From Aquibium microcysteis (GTDB lineage: Bacteria; Pseudomonadota; Alphaproteobacteria; Rhizobiales; Rhizobiaceae), in NCBI RefSeq assembly GCF_014495845.1, contig NZ_CP061080.1, forward strand, positions 1,415,001-1,479,000: a DNA stretch of 64,000 nucleotides. Reading direction: 5' to 3'. Both the position numbers and the translations under genes were made by a program. The notes beneath the pieces were generated by a model that did no database searches, was not told where the DNA came from, and worked only from the letters and a program-made list of their open reading frames with translations. This document shows, piece after piece, positions 9,389 through 18,747 of the stretch. The stretch's first letter is position 1. The number at the start of each line of letters is the position of its first letter.

Positions 9389-11542
9389 TCAGGCCGCCCT
9401 CACCGGGAGCGTCGTCACGGTCTGCCCAGTCATGGCTGCGATAGCGTTGGTGACGGCGGCCGTCCCACAGACCATCGCGGTCTCTCCGGCGCCCGTCGGC
9501 GCCGCACTACCCTCAATCACGCGGATTTCGATCTGCGGCACGTCCGAAAGCAGGGGCAGCGGATAGTCGAAGAAGCTCTCGGGCAGGATGCGACCGCCGT
9601 CCACAAGCAGATCCTCCTTCAATGCCATGCCGATCCCCCACACGAGATTGCCTTCGACCTGCGCCCGCACTTGATCGGGATTTACGACCAGGCCGCAATC
9701 ATGCGCACACCACAGGCCCGTCACTTTGTATCCGGCCTCGCTCCTTGTCACGCGGGCGACCGCGGCTGCGTAGGACATGTCCTTGTAGATGCCGCAGGCG
9801 AGACCCCAGCCTTCGTGGGGCGAATCCTTCGGCCGCGAGGTCCAGCCGGCCATCTCGGCGGCTGCCGAGAGCGCCACGCTCAGCCTCGCGTGCTGCGGCG
9901 CAATCGACCTCAGGCGCATATCCAGCGGGTCGATGCCCTTTGCCCGCGCAAGCGCGTCGATGGCGGTCTCGACCGCCCAACTGTTGGCCGCGGCACCCAG
10001 CCCGCGCCACGGACCCGTCTTGACCGGCAGGCGAACGTCCTCGAATTCGACGCGGGTGGCAGCCGCCGCGTAGGGCGGTACGGAGCCGCGCGCGACGCCC
10101 GGATCGGCAACGAAGCTGGTCGCAAATTGCAGGCCGGGGCCCATCGCCGCCGAGGTGAAAATGACGTGCCCGGACCGGAAGGCATGATGCCAGTGGATGA
10201 TCCGCCCGCTTGCGTCCGCGGAAAGCCGAAGGCGGTGCGACGATGGATGGCGATGGAAGCCCGCCCGGAATTCGTCGCTCCGGCTCCACTGCACCTTGAC
10301 CGGGTGTCCGCAGAGCTTCGCCAACCGTGCCGCATCCATTTCCGCGGCGACGATGGTGCGGCCGCCAAAACCGCCACCAATGCGCATTCCGTGGACCACC
10401 ACCCTGTCCCGGCTGAGACCGAACGCGTCGGCGAGGCTGTTGCGGACGAAGAACGGATCCTGGGTCCCTGTCCAGACCTCCAGGCCGCCATTCTCGTCGA
10501 ACCGGGCGACGGCCGTGCGGGGTTCGATCGAGGCGTGCGCGGCAAGAGGCACCGTGAGCGTCAGGTCGACGTCAAACGGCTCGTCATTCGCGATGCCTGA
10601 ATCGACGACGCTGTGCTCAAGCGCGGGGGTCGTACTACGGAAGTGTACCATTGCCGCAACGGCGTCTGAATCAGTGTCCGGACCTTCCGTCTCTTCGACG
10701 ACCAGGACGCTCATTGCTTGCGCCAGCGCTCCGCGGCGGGAGGCGACGAGGCCGGCGAAATCGCTATCGCGATAGAGACCGATGAATCCTGTGACCGACC
10801 TGCATGCCGACGCGTCGATGCCGAGGATTCGCCCCCCAAGCGTCTGCGGTCGGACGACCGAGCCGAACACCATGCCGGGCAGGCGGATGTCGTCGGCGTA
10901 GAGCGGGCGGCTTCCGGTGACGATGGCATCGATGTCTTCGGTTGGGTGGGCGCGACCGACCTCGCGACGACCGTCCAGTCCTGCAAGCAGCCTAGGTGAC
11001 CCGGTCTCGACATCCTCGGCGGATACAAGCAGCGGCGCGCCAATCCCCAGTTCCGCGAAAGTGAGCACGGTCTCAGTACCGGAGACGACACCATCCGACG
11101 CCAGTTGCAGGTCCGCAACCGGACGGCCGAGCCGATGCGCCGCTTCACGCAGGACCGCGCTGGCAAGAGCCGCCGCCGAACGCGCCACCAGCACCCCGGT
11201 CTCACGCATCGCGTCCGAGCCGACGGTCGAGCGGGCGACCGGAACGAGGCTCGTATCAGGCTGCACGAGCCGGACCCGATCCACCCCTACGCCCAGTTCG
11301 TCGGCAGCGACCTGGCGGAGGCCCATCGAGATCCCCTGCCCCATCTCGGCGCGGCTGGAATAGAGCTCGAAGACCCCGTCCGGCCGAAGGCTGAGCCAGG
11401 CCGCGGCATCTGCATGAGTCGGCGCATTGCGCGGCGGCAGTGTCGGCATCAGCGCCCATGCCGCCCCGCCGGCGACGGCTGTGATGCCGGCCGCGCCCCA
11501 GCCGAGCGCGATGAGAAAGCGACGTCGCGACAGTGTCGACAT
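9389..11542 (-). CDS. molybdopterin-binding large subunit of an IorB/aldehyde-oxidase-type enzyme
   Basis: This is the large subunit of a xanthine-dehydrogenase-superfamily molybdenum hydroxylase of the isoquinoline 1-oxidoreductase/membrane aldehyde dehydrogenase type. It has 717 residues. The start at 11542 gives a twin-arginine leader (SRRRFLIALGWG) and overlaps the small-subunit stop by one base (TGATG). Family segments such as RAEMGQGI, GGGFGGR and GAGETAMV near the C-terminus are present. With the [2Fe-2S] subunit and the nearby cytochrome c it should oxidise an aldehyde or N-heterocycle and feed electrons to the respiratory chain. The substrate cannot be read from the sequence. Confidence 0.9.
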   Translation of the reverse strand: MSTLSRRRFLIALGWGAAGITAVAGGAAWALMPTLPPRNAPTHADAAAWLSLRPDGVFELYSSRAEMGQGISMGLRQVAADELGVGVDRVRLVQPDTSLVPVARSTVGSDAMRETGVLVARSAAALASAVLREAAHRLGRPVADLQLASDGVVSGTETVLTFAELGIGAPLLVSAEDVETGSPRLLAGLDGRREVGRAHPTEDIDAIVTGSRPLYADDIRLPGMVFGSVVRPQTLGGRILGIDASACRSVTGFIGLYRDSDFAGLVASRRGALAQAMSVLVVEETEGPDTDSDAVAAMVHFRSTTPALEHSVVDSGIANDEPFDVDLTLTVPLAAHASIEPRTAVARFDENGGLEVWTGTQDPFFVRNSLADAFGLSRDRVVVHGMRIGGGFGGRTIVAAEMDAARLAKLCGHPVKVQWSRSDEFRAGFHRHPSSHRLRLSADASGRIIHWHHAFRSGHVIFTSAAMGPGLQFATSFVADPGVARGSVPPYAAAATRVEFEDVRLPVKTGPWRGLGAAANSWAVETAIDALARAKGIDPLDMRLRSIAPQHARLSVALSAAAEMAGWTSRPKDSPHEGWGLACGIYKDMSYAAAVARVTRSEAGYKVTGLWCAHDCGLVVNPDQVRAQVEGNLVWGIGMALKEDLLVDGGRILPESFFDYPLPLLSDVPQIEIRVIEGSAAPTGAGETAMVCGTAAVTNAIAAMTGQTVTTLPVRAA

Positions 11543-12009
11543 CACGCGTCTCCCGACATTGCGGCTTGCGCCCGCGCGATCGCCTTGCGGATGCGCGAAT
11601 GGGTCCCGCACCGACAGAGCACGCTGTCCATCGCTGCCTCGACTTCGGCGACTTTGGCATCCGGTCGGGCGGTCAGCAATGCGAACGCGGTTATGATCTG
11701 GCCGTTCTGGCAGTAGCCGCACTGAGGTACGCTCTCATCTATCCAGGCCTGCTGGACCGGATGCAGTCTGTCGCCATCTGCAAGTCCTTCCAGCGTCAGC
11801 ACCTGTCGCCCGTCTGCCGCCGCCGTTGGGTAGACGCATGAGCGCTGCGACTCGCCGTCGATGACGACCGTGCAGGCTCCGCAGGAGCCGACACCACAGC
11901 CGAAACGCGGTCCATTCAGCCCGAAATGGTCTCGAAGCACGAAGAGCAGTGGTTCGTCGGAATGCTCGTCGGGGATTTCCACCGACTGGCGATTGAGCGT
12001 GATGCGCAT
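11542..12009 (-). CDS. (2Fe-2S)-binding small subunit of the IorAB-type oxidoreductase
   Basis: This 155-residue protein carries the two [2Fe-2S] clusters of the enzyme. A plant-type ferredoxin domain contains CGVGSCGACT. A helical domain contains CGYCQNGQI and CRCGT. It has no leader of its own and is probably exported together with the Tat-signal-bearing large subunit. The ATG at 12009 has a GGAGG ribosome-binding site. It is the first gene of the operon iorA-iorB-araC and is transcribed divergently from cytochrome b561. Confidence 0.92.
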   Translation of the reverse strand: MRITLNRQSVEIPDEHSDEPLLFVLRDHFGLNGPRFGCGVGSCGACTVVIDGESQRSCVYPTAAADGRQVLTLEGLADGDRLHPVQQAWIDESVPQCGYCQNGQIITAFALLTARPDAKVAEVEAAMDSVLCRCGTHSRIRKAIARAQAAMSGDA

Positions 12010-12224
12010 CTGGACCTCCGTTGATCGGCGAAGGTTCGGCCATCAGGGGAAGATCGTATTGAACGATCGCGCCAATACTACGGAATTGGACGAGACAGGT
12101 GCTGGGAGGAAGGAGGAGTGATGCGCTCTCCCAGTCCAAACTGACTACTCGGGTGTCCTGCAATCGGTTTACCGCTCCGCAAGGCGTTCATGGCAATTTC
12201 GTCTGCCAACATGAGGCTCAACCG

Positions 12225-12731
12225 ATGACCGGATACTCGAAACTTCAGATTGGCGTTCACTGGGCAGTCGTCGCGATGATCGCCGCCCAGTGGGCAACGT
12301 CTGGCGCTATCCCACGCACCCACAATCCGCTGCTTCCCCCATCGCCCTCTGACCTGCTTCTGCATATGGTCCACAACTACAATGGGATGGCGATCGGTTG
12401 TCTCGTCCTCGTCCGGATTGCGCTGCGGTTGTCGCGGAGCACAGACCGCTCACAGGCTCGCCGAACTCCGATGGAGCTGGCAGCACTCGCGGTTCACTGG
12501 GGCATTTACGCCTCCCTGGCCGCACAGGCCGCGACGGGGTTGATCGCCTCGTATCTCTGGGGGCCGGCCGCGGGTGTCCACCGGGCGATCTGGAACGTCA
12601 CCCTCGTTCTGATCGCTCTGCACGTGACGGCTGCTGCCTGGCATGGCTTTCGGCGCGACGGCGTGGTCGGCCGGATGCTGCCTTTGCGGACGCGAACGAT
12701 CAGCGGCGAGCTTCAGCGTCCCGTTCGTTGA
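12225..12731 (+). CDS. cytochrome b561-family membrane protein
   Basis: This is a 168-residue four-helix membrane protein of the bacterial cytochrome b561 type. Histidines in the first (VHWAVVAM), second (HMVHNYNG), third (VHWGIYA) and fourth (LHVTAAAWH) helices fit two-haem ligation. Longer in-frame readings add a non-hydrophobic N-terminus, so ATG 12225 is preferred. It sits divergent to the molybdenum hydroxylase and convergent with a cytochrome c, and could move electrons between this enzyme and the quinone pool. That link is inferred from position. Confidence 0.82.
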   Translation: MTGYSKLQIGVHWAVVAMIAAQWATSGAIPRTHNPLLPPSPSDLLLHMVHNYNGMAIGCLVLVRIALRLSRSTDRSQARRTPMELAALAVHWGIYASLAAQAATGLIASYLWGPAAGVHRAIWNVTLVLIALHVTAAAWHGFRRDGVVGRMLPLRTRTISGELQRPVR

Positions 12732-13188
12732 GGAGGCCGTGGCGTCGACGGATTACATCTGGCCATTGCGCCTTGATGAAGGAAAGCACGGCGATGATCT
12801 CGTGGTCGTCCAACACCCCATCGAACGCAGGCATCCGCGTCTCGTAGTCAGGCAAGTTCGCCGCGGCCCCCACGCCAACCTTCGTGATGTCAAACAGAAG
12901 GCGATCGGGGTGATGCCAGGTGTGCCCGGTGGCGTCGTGTGGTGGTGCGAGAGCGAATCCTTCCGCGTCGCGGCGCTGCCAGTCCTCTGCCTGACCCTCC
13001 AGCGATGCGCCGTGACACGATGCGCAGTGAATGCCGTACAGCTTCGAACCCGTGGCAACGACCGAGGCATCGTCCGGCTTCAGGATACCGGGTGGCGAGG
13101 ATCGGGCCATCCACCACACGCCAAGAGCGACAGCGATCGCCAAACCCGCAGCGATCAATCCGACGGCACGGAGCCTCATTCGACGCAT
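12700..13188 (-). CDS. membrane-anchored cytochrome c
   Basis: This monohaem cytochrome c has about 162 residues, with an uncleaved or signal-anchor helix at residues 8-30 and a CASCH motif near residue 55. A distal region ending RMPAFDG...LDDHEIIAVLSFIKAQW, typical of class I cytochromes, supplies the methionine ligand. Either of two nearby ATGs (13188 or 13179) could be used. Its 3' end overlaps that of the convergent cytochrome b561 gene by 32 bp. It is the likely electron acceptor of the neighbouring IorAB-type enzyme. Confidence 0.85.
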   Translation of the reverse strand: MRRMRLRAVGLIAAGLAIAVALGVWWMARSSPPGILKPDDASVVATGSKLYGIHCASCHGASLEGQAEDWQRRDAEGFALAPPHDATGHTWHHPDRLLFDITKVGVGAAANLPDYETRMPAFDGVLDDHEIIAVLSFIKAQWPDVIRRRHGLLNERDAEARR

Positions 13189-13237
13189 CCAGGATCGCTC
13201 GTGCTCCAGTATGCAGCGCTTCTGTCGCCCGAGAAGG

Positions 13238-13864
13238 TCAAGGCGCCCTCGCCAGCACGCTGAACTGGAACGCCTGCGTCCACCCCCAGGGGGTCTGATG
13301 CTCATGACGCAAACCGTTCACGAGCCTGAACCGTGGCCCCAGCGTCTCGGAAAGGGCTTCAGGGCTGTAGCGTTGCACTCGCAGCCCGCTGCAGCGTTCC
13401 GGGCCGTCAAGGGCGAAGGTCGCAATGATTGCGTGTCCGGTATCTGAAAGCGCAGCGTCGAGCGTCTCGACATAGGCGGCGCGGTCCGCCATGTCGGTGA
13501 GGAAGTGGAAGGCAGCGCGGTCATGCCAGACGTCATATCGCCGTCGGGCCTTCCAGGTCGTCACGTCGGCAACGATCCACTCGACGCAATCGGCCTCGCT
13601 GCCCATCGCAGCCTGGGACCGGGCAATCGCCTCCCCCGACAGGTCGAGCACCGCGACGTGCCCGAACCCCAGCCGAAGAGCATGGGCGACGAGGCGTGAC
13701 GCCCCGCCACCCACGTCGATCAATGAATCCTTCGGTCCCGGCACGGCCTTGATCAGATCCAGCGAGACCGTCGGCGTCTCCTCGAACCAGCTGACGCCGG
13801 CCTCGCCTTTCTGGACATAGGCCTCGTCCCAATGTCGGCGGTCGACGGGATCGCTGGCGTTCAC
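13238..13864 (-). CDS. class I SAM-dependent methyltransferase
   Basis: The protein has 208 residues with a Rossmann methyltransferase fold. Motif I reads LIDVGGGASRLV, motif II LDLSGEAI, and the region DVWHDRAAFHFL is typical of the TehB/thiopurine-methyltransferase-like branch. It lies between the cytochrome c and a DUF305 gene on the same strand. A metalloid or chalcogen substrate would suit the island, but nothing in the sequence proves it. It lacks the cysteine pairs expected of ArsM. Confidence 0.85.
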   Translation of the reverse strand: MNASDPVDRRHWDEAYVQKGEAGVSWFEETPTVSLDLIKAVPGPKDSLIDVGGGASRLVAHALRLGFGHVAVLDLSGEAIARSQAAMGSEADCVEWIVADVTTWKARRRYDVWHDRAAFHFLTDMADRAAYVETLDAALSDTGHAIIATFALDGPERCSGLRVQRYSPEALSETLGPRFRLVNGLRHEHQTPWGWTQAFQFSVLARAP

Positions 13865-13875
13865 ACCGAGTCCTC

Positions 13876-14289
13876 CTATTTGCGGTTCTTCTCCAGCCAG
13901 GCCTGCATCTCCGCGATCTCGCGTTCCTGCGCGGCGATGATCGCCCCCGCCAAGAGTTTTGTATCGGGATCAGTGCCATGTTCGAGTGCGACCTTCGCCA
14001 TGTCGATCGCGCCCTGGTGATGGGGGATCATCTTGAGACGGAAGTCGACGTCTGCGTTGCCCGTATATTCGACGGCCATGCCCTGCATCATGTCCATGTC
14101 GGCCTGCTTGTAGGCTTTGGTGGATTCGGAGTCGCCCTCGGCGGGCATCATCGATTCCATCATGGACTGCATCTGGTCCATGTTCATCATCATGCCGCCG
14201 CCATGGGCACCATGGTTCATCTGCGCCCAGGCGACTGCTGCCACCGTAGTCAGCGCGGCTGCCGCCGCGATCGTCTTCAACGTCTTCAT
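13876..14289 (-). CDS. DUF305 periplasmic copper-island protein
   Basis: This 137-residue exported protein has a signal peptide (residues 1-23, ending VAWAQ), a methionine-rich stretch (GGGMMMNMDQMQSMM), and the DUF305 signature MIPHHQGAIDMAK. DUF305 proteins are frequent in copper-resistance loci and the Met/His content suggests metal binding. The start has a GGAGCT ribosome-binding site. It is driven by a CueR-type promoter (14377-14407), divergent from that of the copper ATPase. Confidence 0.88.
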   Translation of the reverse strand: MKTLKTIAAAAALTTVAAVAWAQMNHGAHGGGMMMNMDQMQSMMESMMPAEGDSESTKAYKQADMDMMQGMAVEYTGNADVDFRLKMIPHHQGAIDMAKVALEHGTDPDTKLLAGAIIAAQEREIAEMQAWLEKNRK

Positions 14290-14376
14290 GGTAAGCTCCT
14301 TCGACATCTTGCCGGGGACCGTCGGCGAACACGCGCGGCGGGCCGGGAACTCCGTCCATAGGAACGGCATGTGTCC

Positions 14377-14407
14377 AATATCCGCCTTCCACCTGGTGGA
14401 AGGTCAA
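14377..14407 (-). promoter_or_regulatory. CueR-type promoter for the DUF305 gene
   Basis: On the minus strand a -35 TTGACC is followed by a 19-base spacer holding the dyad CCTTCCACCTGGTGGAAGG, then a -10 GATATT. The overlong 19-base spacer with a central dyad is the signature of promoters activated by DNA distortion by MerR-family proteins. The CTTCC/GGAAG arms match CueR operators. Confidence 0.9.
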
Positions 14408-14421
14408 GCGCAAGAAAGTGC

Positions 14422-14452
14422 TTGACCTTCCAGTAACTGGAGGTGCGAACGA
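14422..14452 (+). promoter_or_regulatory. CueR-type promoter for the copper ATPase
   Basis: A -35 TTGACC at 14422 is followed by the dyad CCTTCCAGTAACTGGAGG and, 19 bases after the -35, a weak -10 (GAACGA). It is divergent from the DUF305 promoter, with the two -35 boxes only 14 bases apart. Since transcription would begin near 14459, the ATPase start must be the ATG at 14482 and not the in-frame GTG at 14443. Confidence 0.88.
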
Positions 14453-14481
14453 TACGCCATCCCGAACCGGAGTCCACGACG

Positions 14482-16965
14482 ATGCCCTCTCATGATCATC
14501 CCCATCACGCACCGGCGAAGGACGCCGAAGGGGAGATTGTGCGCGACCCTGTATGCGGGATGACCGTCGCCCCGGAGGCAGGCAAGCCCCGCGCCGAGCA
14601 CCGTGGACGCATGCTTCACTTCTGCAGCGCTGGCTGCCGCGCCAAGTTCATGGCCGAAACTGAATCCTACCTGTCCGCTACCGATCCAGTCTGCGGCATG
14701 GACGTGGACCGCGCGTCCGCGAGACACTTCCACCGCCACGAAGGGGACAAGTTCTACTTCTGTTCCGCGGGCTGCAAGAGCAAGTTCGAGGCCGATCCAG
14801 GGCGATATCTCGGCGATCGGCCCACCCCGGCGCCGGTGCCGAAGGGCACCCAATATACTTGCCCGATGCACCCGGAGATCGTGCGCGACAAGCCCGGCTC
14901 CTGCCCGATCTGCGGCATGGCGCTCGAACCGATGGGGGTACCGACGGGCGACGAAGGTCCTAACCCGGAACTGGTCGACTTCACGCGCAGACTCTGGGTT
15001 TCCGGCATCCTCTCATTGCCGCTGCTCGTCATCGCCATGGGTCCAATGGTCGGCCTGGCCGTACGAGAGTGGGTCGGCGATCCGCTGGCAACATGGCTTG
15101 AACTCGCACTTGCGACCCCCGTGGTGCTGTGGGCTGCGATCCCCTTCTTCCGCCGTGGTTACGAATCCTTCGTCAACCGCAGCCCGAACATGTGGACGCT
15201 GATCTCGATCGGCGTCGGCACCGCCTATCTCTACAGCGTGGTCGCCACCTTCTTCCCTGATCTCTTTCCGCATCAGTTCCGGGGCCACGGCGGGTCGGTC
15301 CCGGTCTATTTCGAGGCAGCAGCGGTCATCGTCGCGCTGGTCTTTCTCGGCCAGGTGCTGGAACTGCAGGCGCGCGAACGGACCGGGTCTGCGATCCGCG
15401 CCCTACTCGACCTCGCGCCGAAGACTGCGCGCCGGATCGCAGCAGACGGCTCGGAAGCCGACGTGCCGCTGGACGAGGTCAAGCAGGGTGACCGTCTGCG
15501 CGTTCGTCCTGGCGACAGCGTTCCCGTCGACGGCATCGTCGTCGAGGGCCGCACGTCAATCGACGAATCCATGATCACAGGTGAACCAGTCCCTGTCGAG
15601 AAGACGCCAGGCGACGCGGTGACCGGAGGAACGCTCAATCGCAACGGAACGCTCGTCATCACCGCTGAGCGCGTCGGGTCGGAGACCATGCTGTCGCGGA
15701 TCGTCGAGATGGTTGCCAAGGCCCAGCGATCCCGCGCTCCCATTCAGGGGCTCGCCGATCGCGTCTCCTACTACTTCGTCCCAACCGTGGTTCTGGTCGC
15801 CATCCTCGCCTTCGTCGCCTGGGCACTATTCGGACCCGAGCCCAGCATGGTCTTTGCGATCGTGTCTGCCGTGTCCGTCCTCATCATTGCCTGTCCCTGT
15901 GCTCTCGGGCTCGCCACGCCGATGTCCATCATGACCGCGACCGGACGCGGTGCCCAGGCGGGCGTCCTGATCAAGGACGCGGAGGCGCTGGAGCGCTTCT
16001 CCAGCGTCGACACGCTCATCGTCGACAAAACGGGCACGCTGACGGAAGGCCGTCCGAGACTGACAGACGTCGTTCCGGCCGAAGGCTTCGATGCCGGACA
16101 GCTTCTTTCGCTTGCAGCCTCACTGGAACGCGGTTCGGAACATCCGCTGGCCGAGGCGATCGTCGAAGGCGCTGCGGAACGCGGTGCGGCGGTGCAGACA
16201 GCATCCGAGTTCGAAGCGGTCACGGGCAAGGGCGTCAGCGGAATCGTGGAGGGCCGCAAGGTAGCGCTGGGGAATGCTGCCATGATGGCAGAGCTTGGCG
16301 TCGGCATCGACCGCCTTGCCGAACAGGCCGACGCCCTGCGCGCCGAAGGCAAGACGGCGATGTTCGTCGCTATCGACGGATCGATCGCCGGCTTCGTCGC
16401 TGTCGCCGATCCGGTCAAGGCAACGACCGCGCAGGCGATCCGCGCCCTGCACGAAACGGGCCTGCGCATCATCATGGCCACCGGCGACGATGAACGGACT
16501 GCAAGGGCCGTAGCGGAGAAGCTCGGCATCGATGAGGTTCGCGCCGACATGCTTCCGGATGGCAAGCAAAAATTCATCGAGGAACTACGGGCCCAGGGAG
16601 CGAAGGTCGCAATGGCCGGCGACGGTGTAAACGACGCGCCGGCGCTCGTGGAGGCCGATGTCGGCATTGCCATGGGCACGGGCGCGGACGTCGCGGTCGA
16701 GAGCGCGGGCATTACCCTGGTAAAGGGCGACCTCAACGGCATCGTGCGGGCGCGCACCCTGTCTCAAGCCACGATCCGCAACATCAAGGAGAACCTGTTC
16801 TTTGCCTTCGTCTACAATGCGCTGGGCGTGCCGGTGGCTGCGGGCGTGCTTTATCCTGTATTCGGCACTCTGCTGTCGCCCATGATCGCTGCAGCCGCGA
16901 TGAGCCTCTCATCGGTGTCCGTCATCGCCAACGCGCTGAGGCTGCGTACCGTGCGGCTTGGCTGA
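14482..16965 (+). CDS. copper-exporting P1B-type ATPase with two YHS domains
   Basis: This 827-residue P-type ATPase should pump copper from the cytosol. Instead of HMA domains it has two YHS-type metal sites (DPVCGM with FCSAGC at residues 22-52 and 68-98) and a heavy-metal-binding CPMHPEI...CPICGM segment (127-146), an N-terminal arrangement of SilP/CopB-like pumps. The catalytic core has the CPC motif (ACPCALG), DKTGTLT, the SEHPLAEA loop and GDGVNDAP. It starts the operon ATPase-cueR and is driven by a CueR-type promoter. Confidence 0.95.
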   Translation: MPSHDHPHHAPAKDAEGEIVRDPVCGMTVAPEAGKPRAEHRGRMLHFCSAGCRAKFMAETESYLSATDPVCGMDVDRASARHFHRHEGDKFYFCSAGCKSKFEADPGRYLGDRPTPAPVPKGTQYTCPMHPEIVRDKPGSCPICGMALEPMGVPTGDEGPNPELVDFTRRLWVSGILSLPLLVIAMGPMVGLAVREWVGDPLATWLELALATPVVLWAAIPFFRRGYESFVNRSPNMWTLISIGVGTAYLYSVVATFFPDLFPHQFRGHGGSVPVYFEAAAVIVALVFLGQVLELQARERTGSAIRALLDLAPKTARRIAADGSEADVPLDEVKQGDRLRVRPGDSVPVDGIVVEGRTSIDESMITGEPVPVEKTPGDAVTGGTLNRNGTLVITAERVGSETMLSRIVEMVAKAQRSRAPIQGLADRVSYYFVPTVVLVAILAFVAWALFGPEPSMVFAIVSAVSVLIIACPCALGLATPMSIMTATGRGAQAGVLIKDAEALERFSSVDTLIVDKTGTLTEGRPRLTDVVPAEGFDAGQLLSLAASLERGSEHPLAEAIVEGAAERGAAVQTASEFEAVTGKGVSGIVEGRKVALGNAAMMAELGVGIDRLAEQADALRAEGKTAMFVAIDGSIAGFVAVADPVKATTAQAIRALHETGLRIIMATGDDERTARAVAEKLGIDEVRADMLPDGKQKFIEELRAQGAKVAMAGDGVNDAPALVEADVGIAMGTGADVAVESAGITLVKGDLNGIVRARTLSQATIRNIKENLFFAFVYNALGVPVAAGVLYPVFGTLLSPMIAAAAMSLSSVSVIANALRLRTVRLG

Positions 16966-16984
16966 GCGAAGAGGAGATAGTCCC

Positions 16985-17383
16985 ATGAACATTGGTTCCG
17001 TTTCAGAGAAGTCCGGCCTCCCTGCCAAGACGATCCGCTACTACGAGGACATCGGGCTCATATCGCCCGATCGCCGCGACAACGGCTATCGTGATTACTC
17101 AAATGAGGACGTGCACCGCCTGCGCTTTCTACAGCGCTCGCGCAGCCTGGGCTTTTCTGTCGAGGAATGCCGTCAGCTGTTATCTCTTTACGGCGACACG
17201 GCCCGCGAAAGCGCCGAAGTGAAGGCGATCGCCACCGCAAAGCTCGGCGAGATCGAGCGCAAGATCGTGGAGTTGCAGGGGCTGCGCAACATGCTCAGAC
17301 ATCTGGTGGCTAACTGCCATGGAGACGACCGACCTGAGTGCCCGATCATCGAGGGACTTTCGGGCAGAAGCCTGGTTCAGTAG
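16985..17383 (+). CDS. cueR: copper-responsive MerR-family activator
   Basis: This 132-residue regulator has the MerR helix-turn-helix (AKTIRYYEDIGL) and a dimer helix. Cys111 and Cys119 (CHGDDRPEC) form the metal loop, with a serine (Ser76) at the position that marks Cu(I)/Ag(I) rather than Hg or Zn sensing. The ATG at 16985 has a GAGGAGA ribosome-binding site. It lies 19 bp behind the copper ATPase and should act on the four CTTCCA dyad promoters at 14.4 and 24.8 kb. Confidence 0.93.
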   Translation: MNIGSVSEKSGLPAKTIRYYEDIGLISPDRRDNGYRDYSNEDVHRLRFLQRSRSLGFSVEECRQLLSLYGDTARESAEVKAIATAKLGEIERKIVELQGLRNMLRHLVANCHGDDRPECPIIEGLSGRSLVQ

Positions 17384-17388
17384 CAACT

Positions 17389-18177
17389 ATGGTGGCCGGA
17401 CAAACTGTAAATGCGGGTGCGATATGCGTCGTGACGGCCGGTGGCCCGCATCCATGGATTATCATCAATGCGCTGAAACAGACCTTTCCCAACCTTAAGG
17501 TCGTCGTTGAGGAGCCGGAGGGCCGCATGGCGTTCCTTCGGCGCCGCGCGCGTCGCCTCGGCTGGGTCGCAGTGCTTGGCCAGTTCGCGACGATGATGGT
17601 CATCAGGGCCGGCAAGCTGGTTCTAGCGGGTCGCATCAGGCGAATTATCGCATCGGATGGCCTGATGACATCGCCGTCGCCAGATCAGCAGATGGTCAAA
17701 CTCGGCTCCGTCAATTCCGACGCCTTCCTGAGCATCCTCGATGACATCAAGCCGGCCGCTATCCTGCTTGTCGGGTGCCGAATGATGGCTGCGAAAACAC
17801 TCGCACGCATCAGTTGTCCGGTGTTGAACTACCATGCCGGGATCACTCCCCAGTATCGGGGTATGAATGGCGGCTATTGGGCACTGGCCACAGGCGACGG
17901 AGGCAATTTCGGCTCGACGGTGCACCTTGTGGACCCGGGCGTTGATACCGGCCCGGTGATCGCCCAGGTGCGATGCGCTCCCCGCGATGGCGACACGATC
18001 ATGACTTACGCTTATACACAGGCAGCGGCCTCGCGACAGATGTGCGTCGACGCACTGATCCTCGCCACGACCCGTCCTTTGGTTTCGAACGTGCAATCCG
18101 AGGCCATTTCCCGACAATGGTATCACCCTTCGCTCTGGCAATATTTGCGAACTGGCATGTCTAAAGGGGTGTGGTGA
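17389..18177 (+). CDS. formyltransferase-family protein
   Basis: This 262-residue protein carries the folate-dependent formyltransferase signature. The Asn-His pair is in VLNYHAGITPQYRGMNG and the catalytic Asp in VDPGVDTGPVI, as in PurN and methionyl-tRNA formyltransferases. It begins five bases after cueR ends, so it is co-transcribed with a copper regulator, which is unusual for this family. Its acceptor substrate is unknown, and the N-terminal half differs from standard PurN/Fmt. Confidence 0.82.
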   Translation: MVAGQTVNAGAICVVTAGGPHPWIIINALKQTFPNLKVVVEEPEGRMAFLRRRARRLGWVAVLGQFATMMVIRAGKLVLAGRIRRIIASDGLMTSPSPDQQMVKLGSVNSDAFLSILDDIKPAAILLVGCRMMAAKTLARISCPVLNYHAGITPQYRGMNGGYWALATGDGGNFGSTVHLVDPGVDTGPVIAQVRCAPRDGDTIMTYAYTQAAASRQMCVDALILATTRPLVSNVQSEAISRQWYHPSLWQYLRTGMSKGVW

Positions 18178-18178
18178 A

Positions 18179-18667
18179 ATGGATTCGTCCCACCGAAGGA
18201 TGCTCTTGAGTGACCACCCTGCGCTGCCGGAAATTCCGGTGGCCCTGTTTTCCTTCCTGCTGCACTTTGTGTGGGAGTTCCTGCAGGTGCCGACTTATGC
18301 GGGCATGGCGGAAATGGCACACTGGCAGGGTATCAAGTTGTGCACAGCCGCGACGATCGGCGATGTCGGCTTCGCCCTGACCGCGTTCTGGACTGCCAGT
18401 CTCGTTGCGAGGACGCGTCACTGGATCGGCGACCAGGTCGCGCTTCCGGTCCTCGTCTTCCTCGCAACGGGGATCGCGCTGACCGTCGGCTTCGAATTCT
18501 ACTACACCGAGATTGTCTACCGCTGGACCTACTCGGATCTGATGCCGCTCGTGCCGCCATTCGGGACGGGCCTGAGCCCGCTCCTCCAATGGATCGCGAT
18601 TCCCCCAGTCGTTCTTTGGCTTACACGACGTCACCTGGGAGGCGCTTCGGAGTTGAACGGCCGATGA
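18179..18667 (+). CDS. four-helix membrane protein of unknown function
   Basis: This 162-residue integral membrane protein has four predicted helices (about residues 22-40, 55-75, 85-108 and 128-150). Polar conserved-looking motifs VWEFLQVPTYAGM and FEFYYTEIVYRWTY lie at the membrane faces. The start follows the formyltransferase stop by one base, so the two are translationally coupled. I cannot name its family. The pairing with a formyltransferase suggests lipid or envelope modification, but this is only inference. Confidence 0.75.
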   Translation: MDSSHRRMLLSDHPALPEIPVALFSFLLHFVWEFLQVPTYAGMAEMAHWQGIKLCTAATIGDVGFALTAFWTASLVARTRHWIGDQVALPVLVFLATGIALTVGFEFYYTEIVYRWTYSDLMPLVPPFGTGLSPLLQWIAIPPVVLWLTRRHLGGASELNGR

Positions 18668-18708
18668 TCACGTTTGGTCATGTTCGCGATCACTTTGTCA
18701 GCCAACTC

Positions 18709-18747
18709 TTGACTTGCGGCTACCGGATATGGCGGTAGTGCGGATAT
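18709..18747 (+). promoter_or_regulatory. putative promoter with a CTACCG/CGGTAG dyad
   Basis: A -35-like TTGACT at 18709 is followed by the perfect inverted repeat CTACCG-N7-CGGTAG (18720-18738). The heptamer CGGATAT occurs at 18724 and again at 18741. This precedes the large copper operon beginning at 18746. The dyad is not of CueR type; the TACCG/CGGTA arms recall CsoR-like sites, but no CsoR gene is visible in the window. Confidence 0.45.

Noticed and set aside
14443..14481. GTG start for the copper ATPase at 14443
   Set aside because: It lies inside the CueR-type promoter, upstream of the expected transcription start near 14459.
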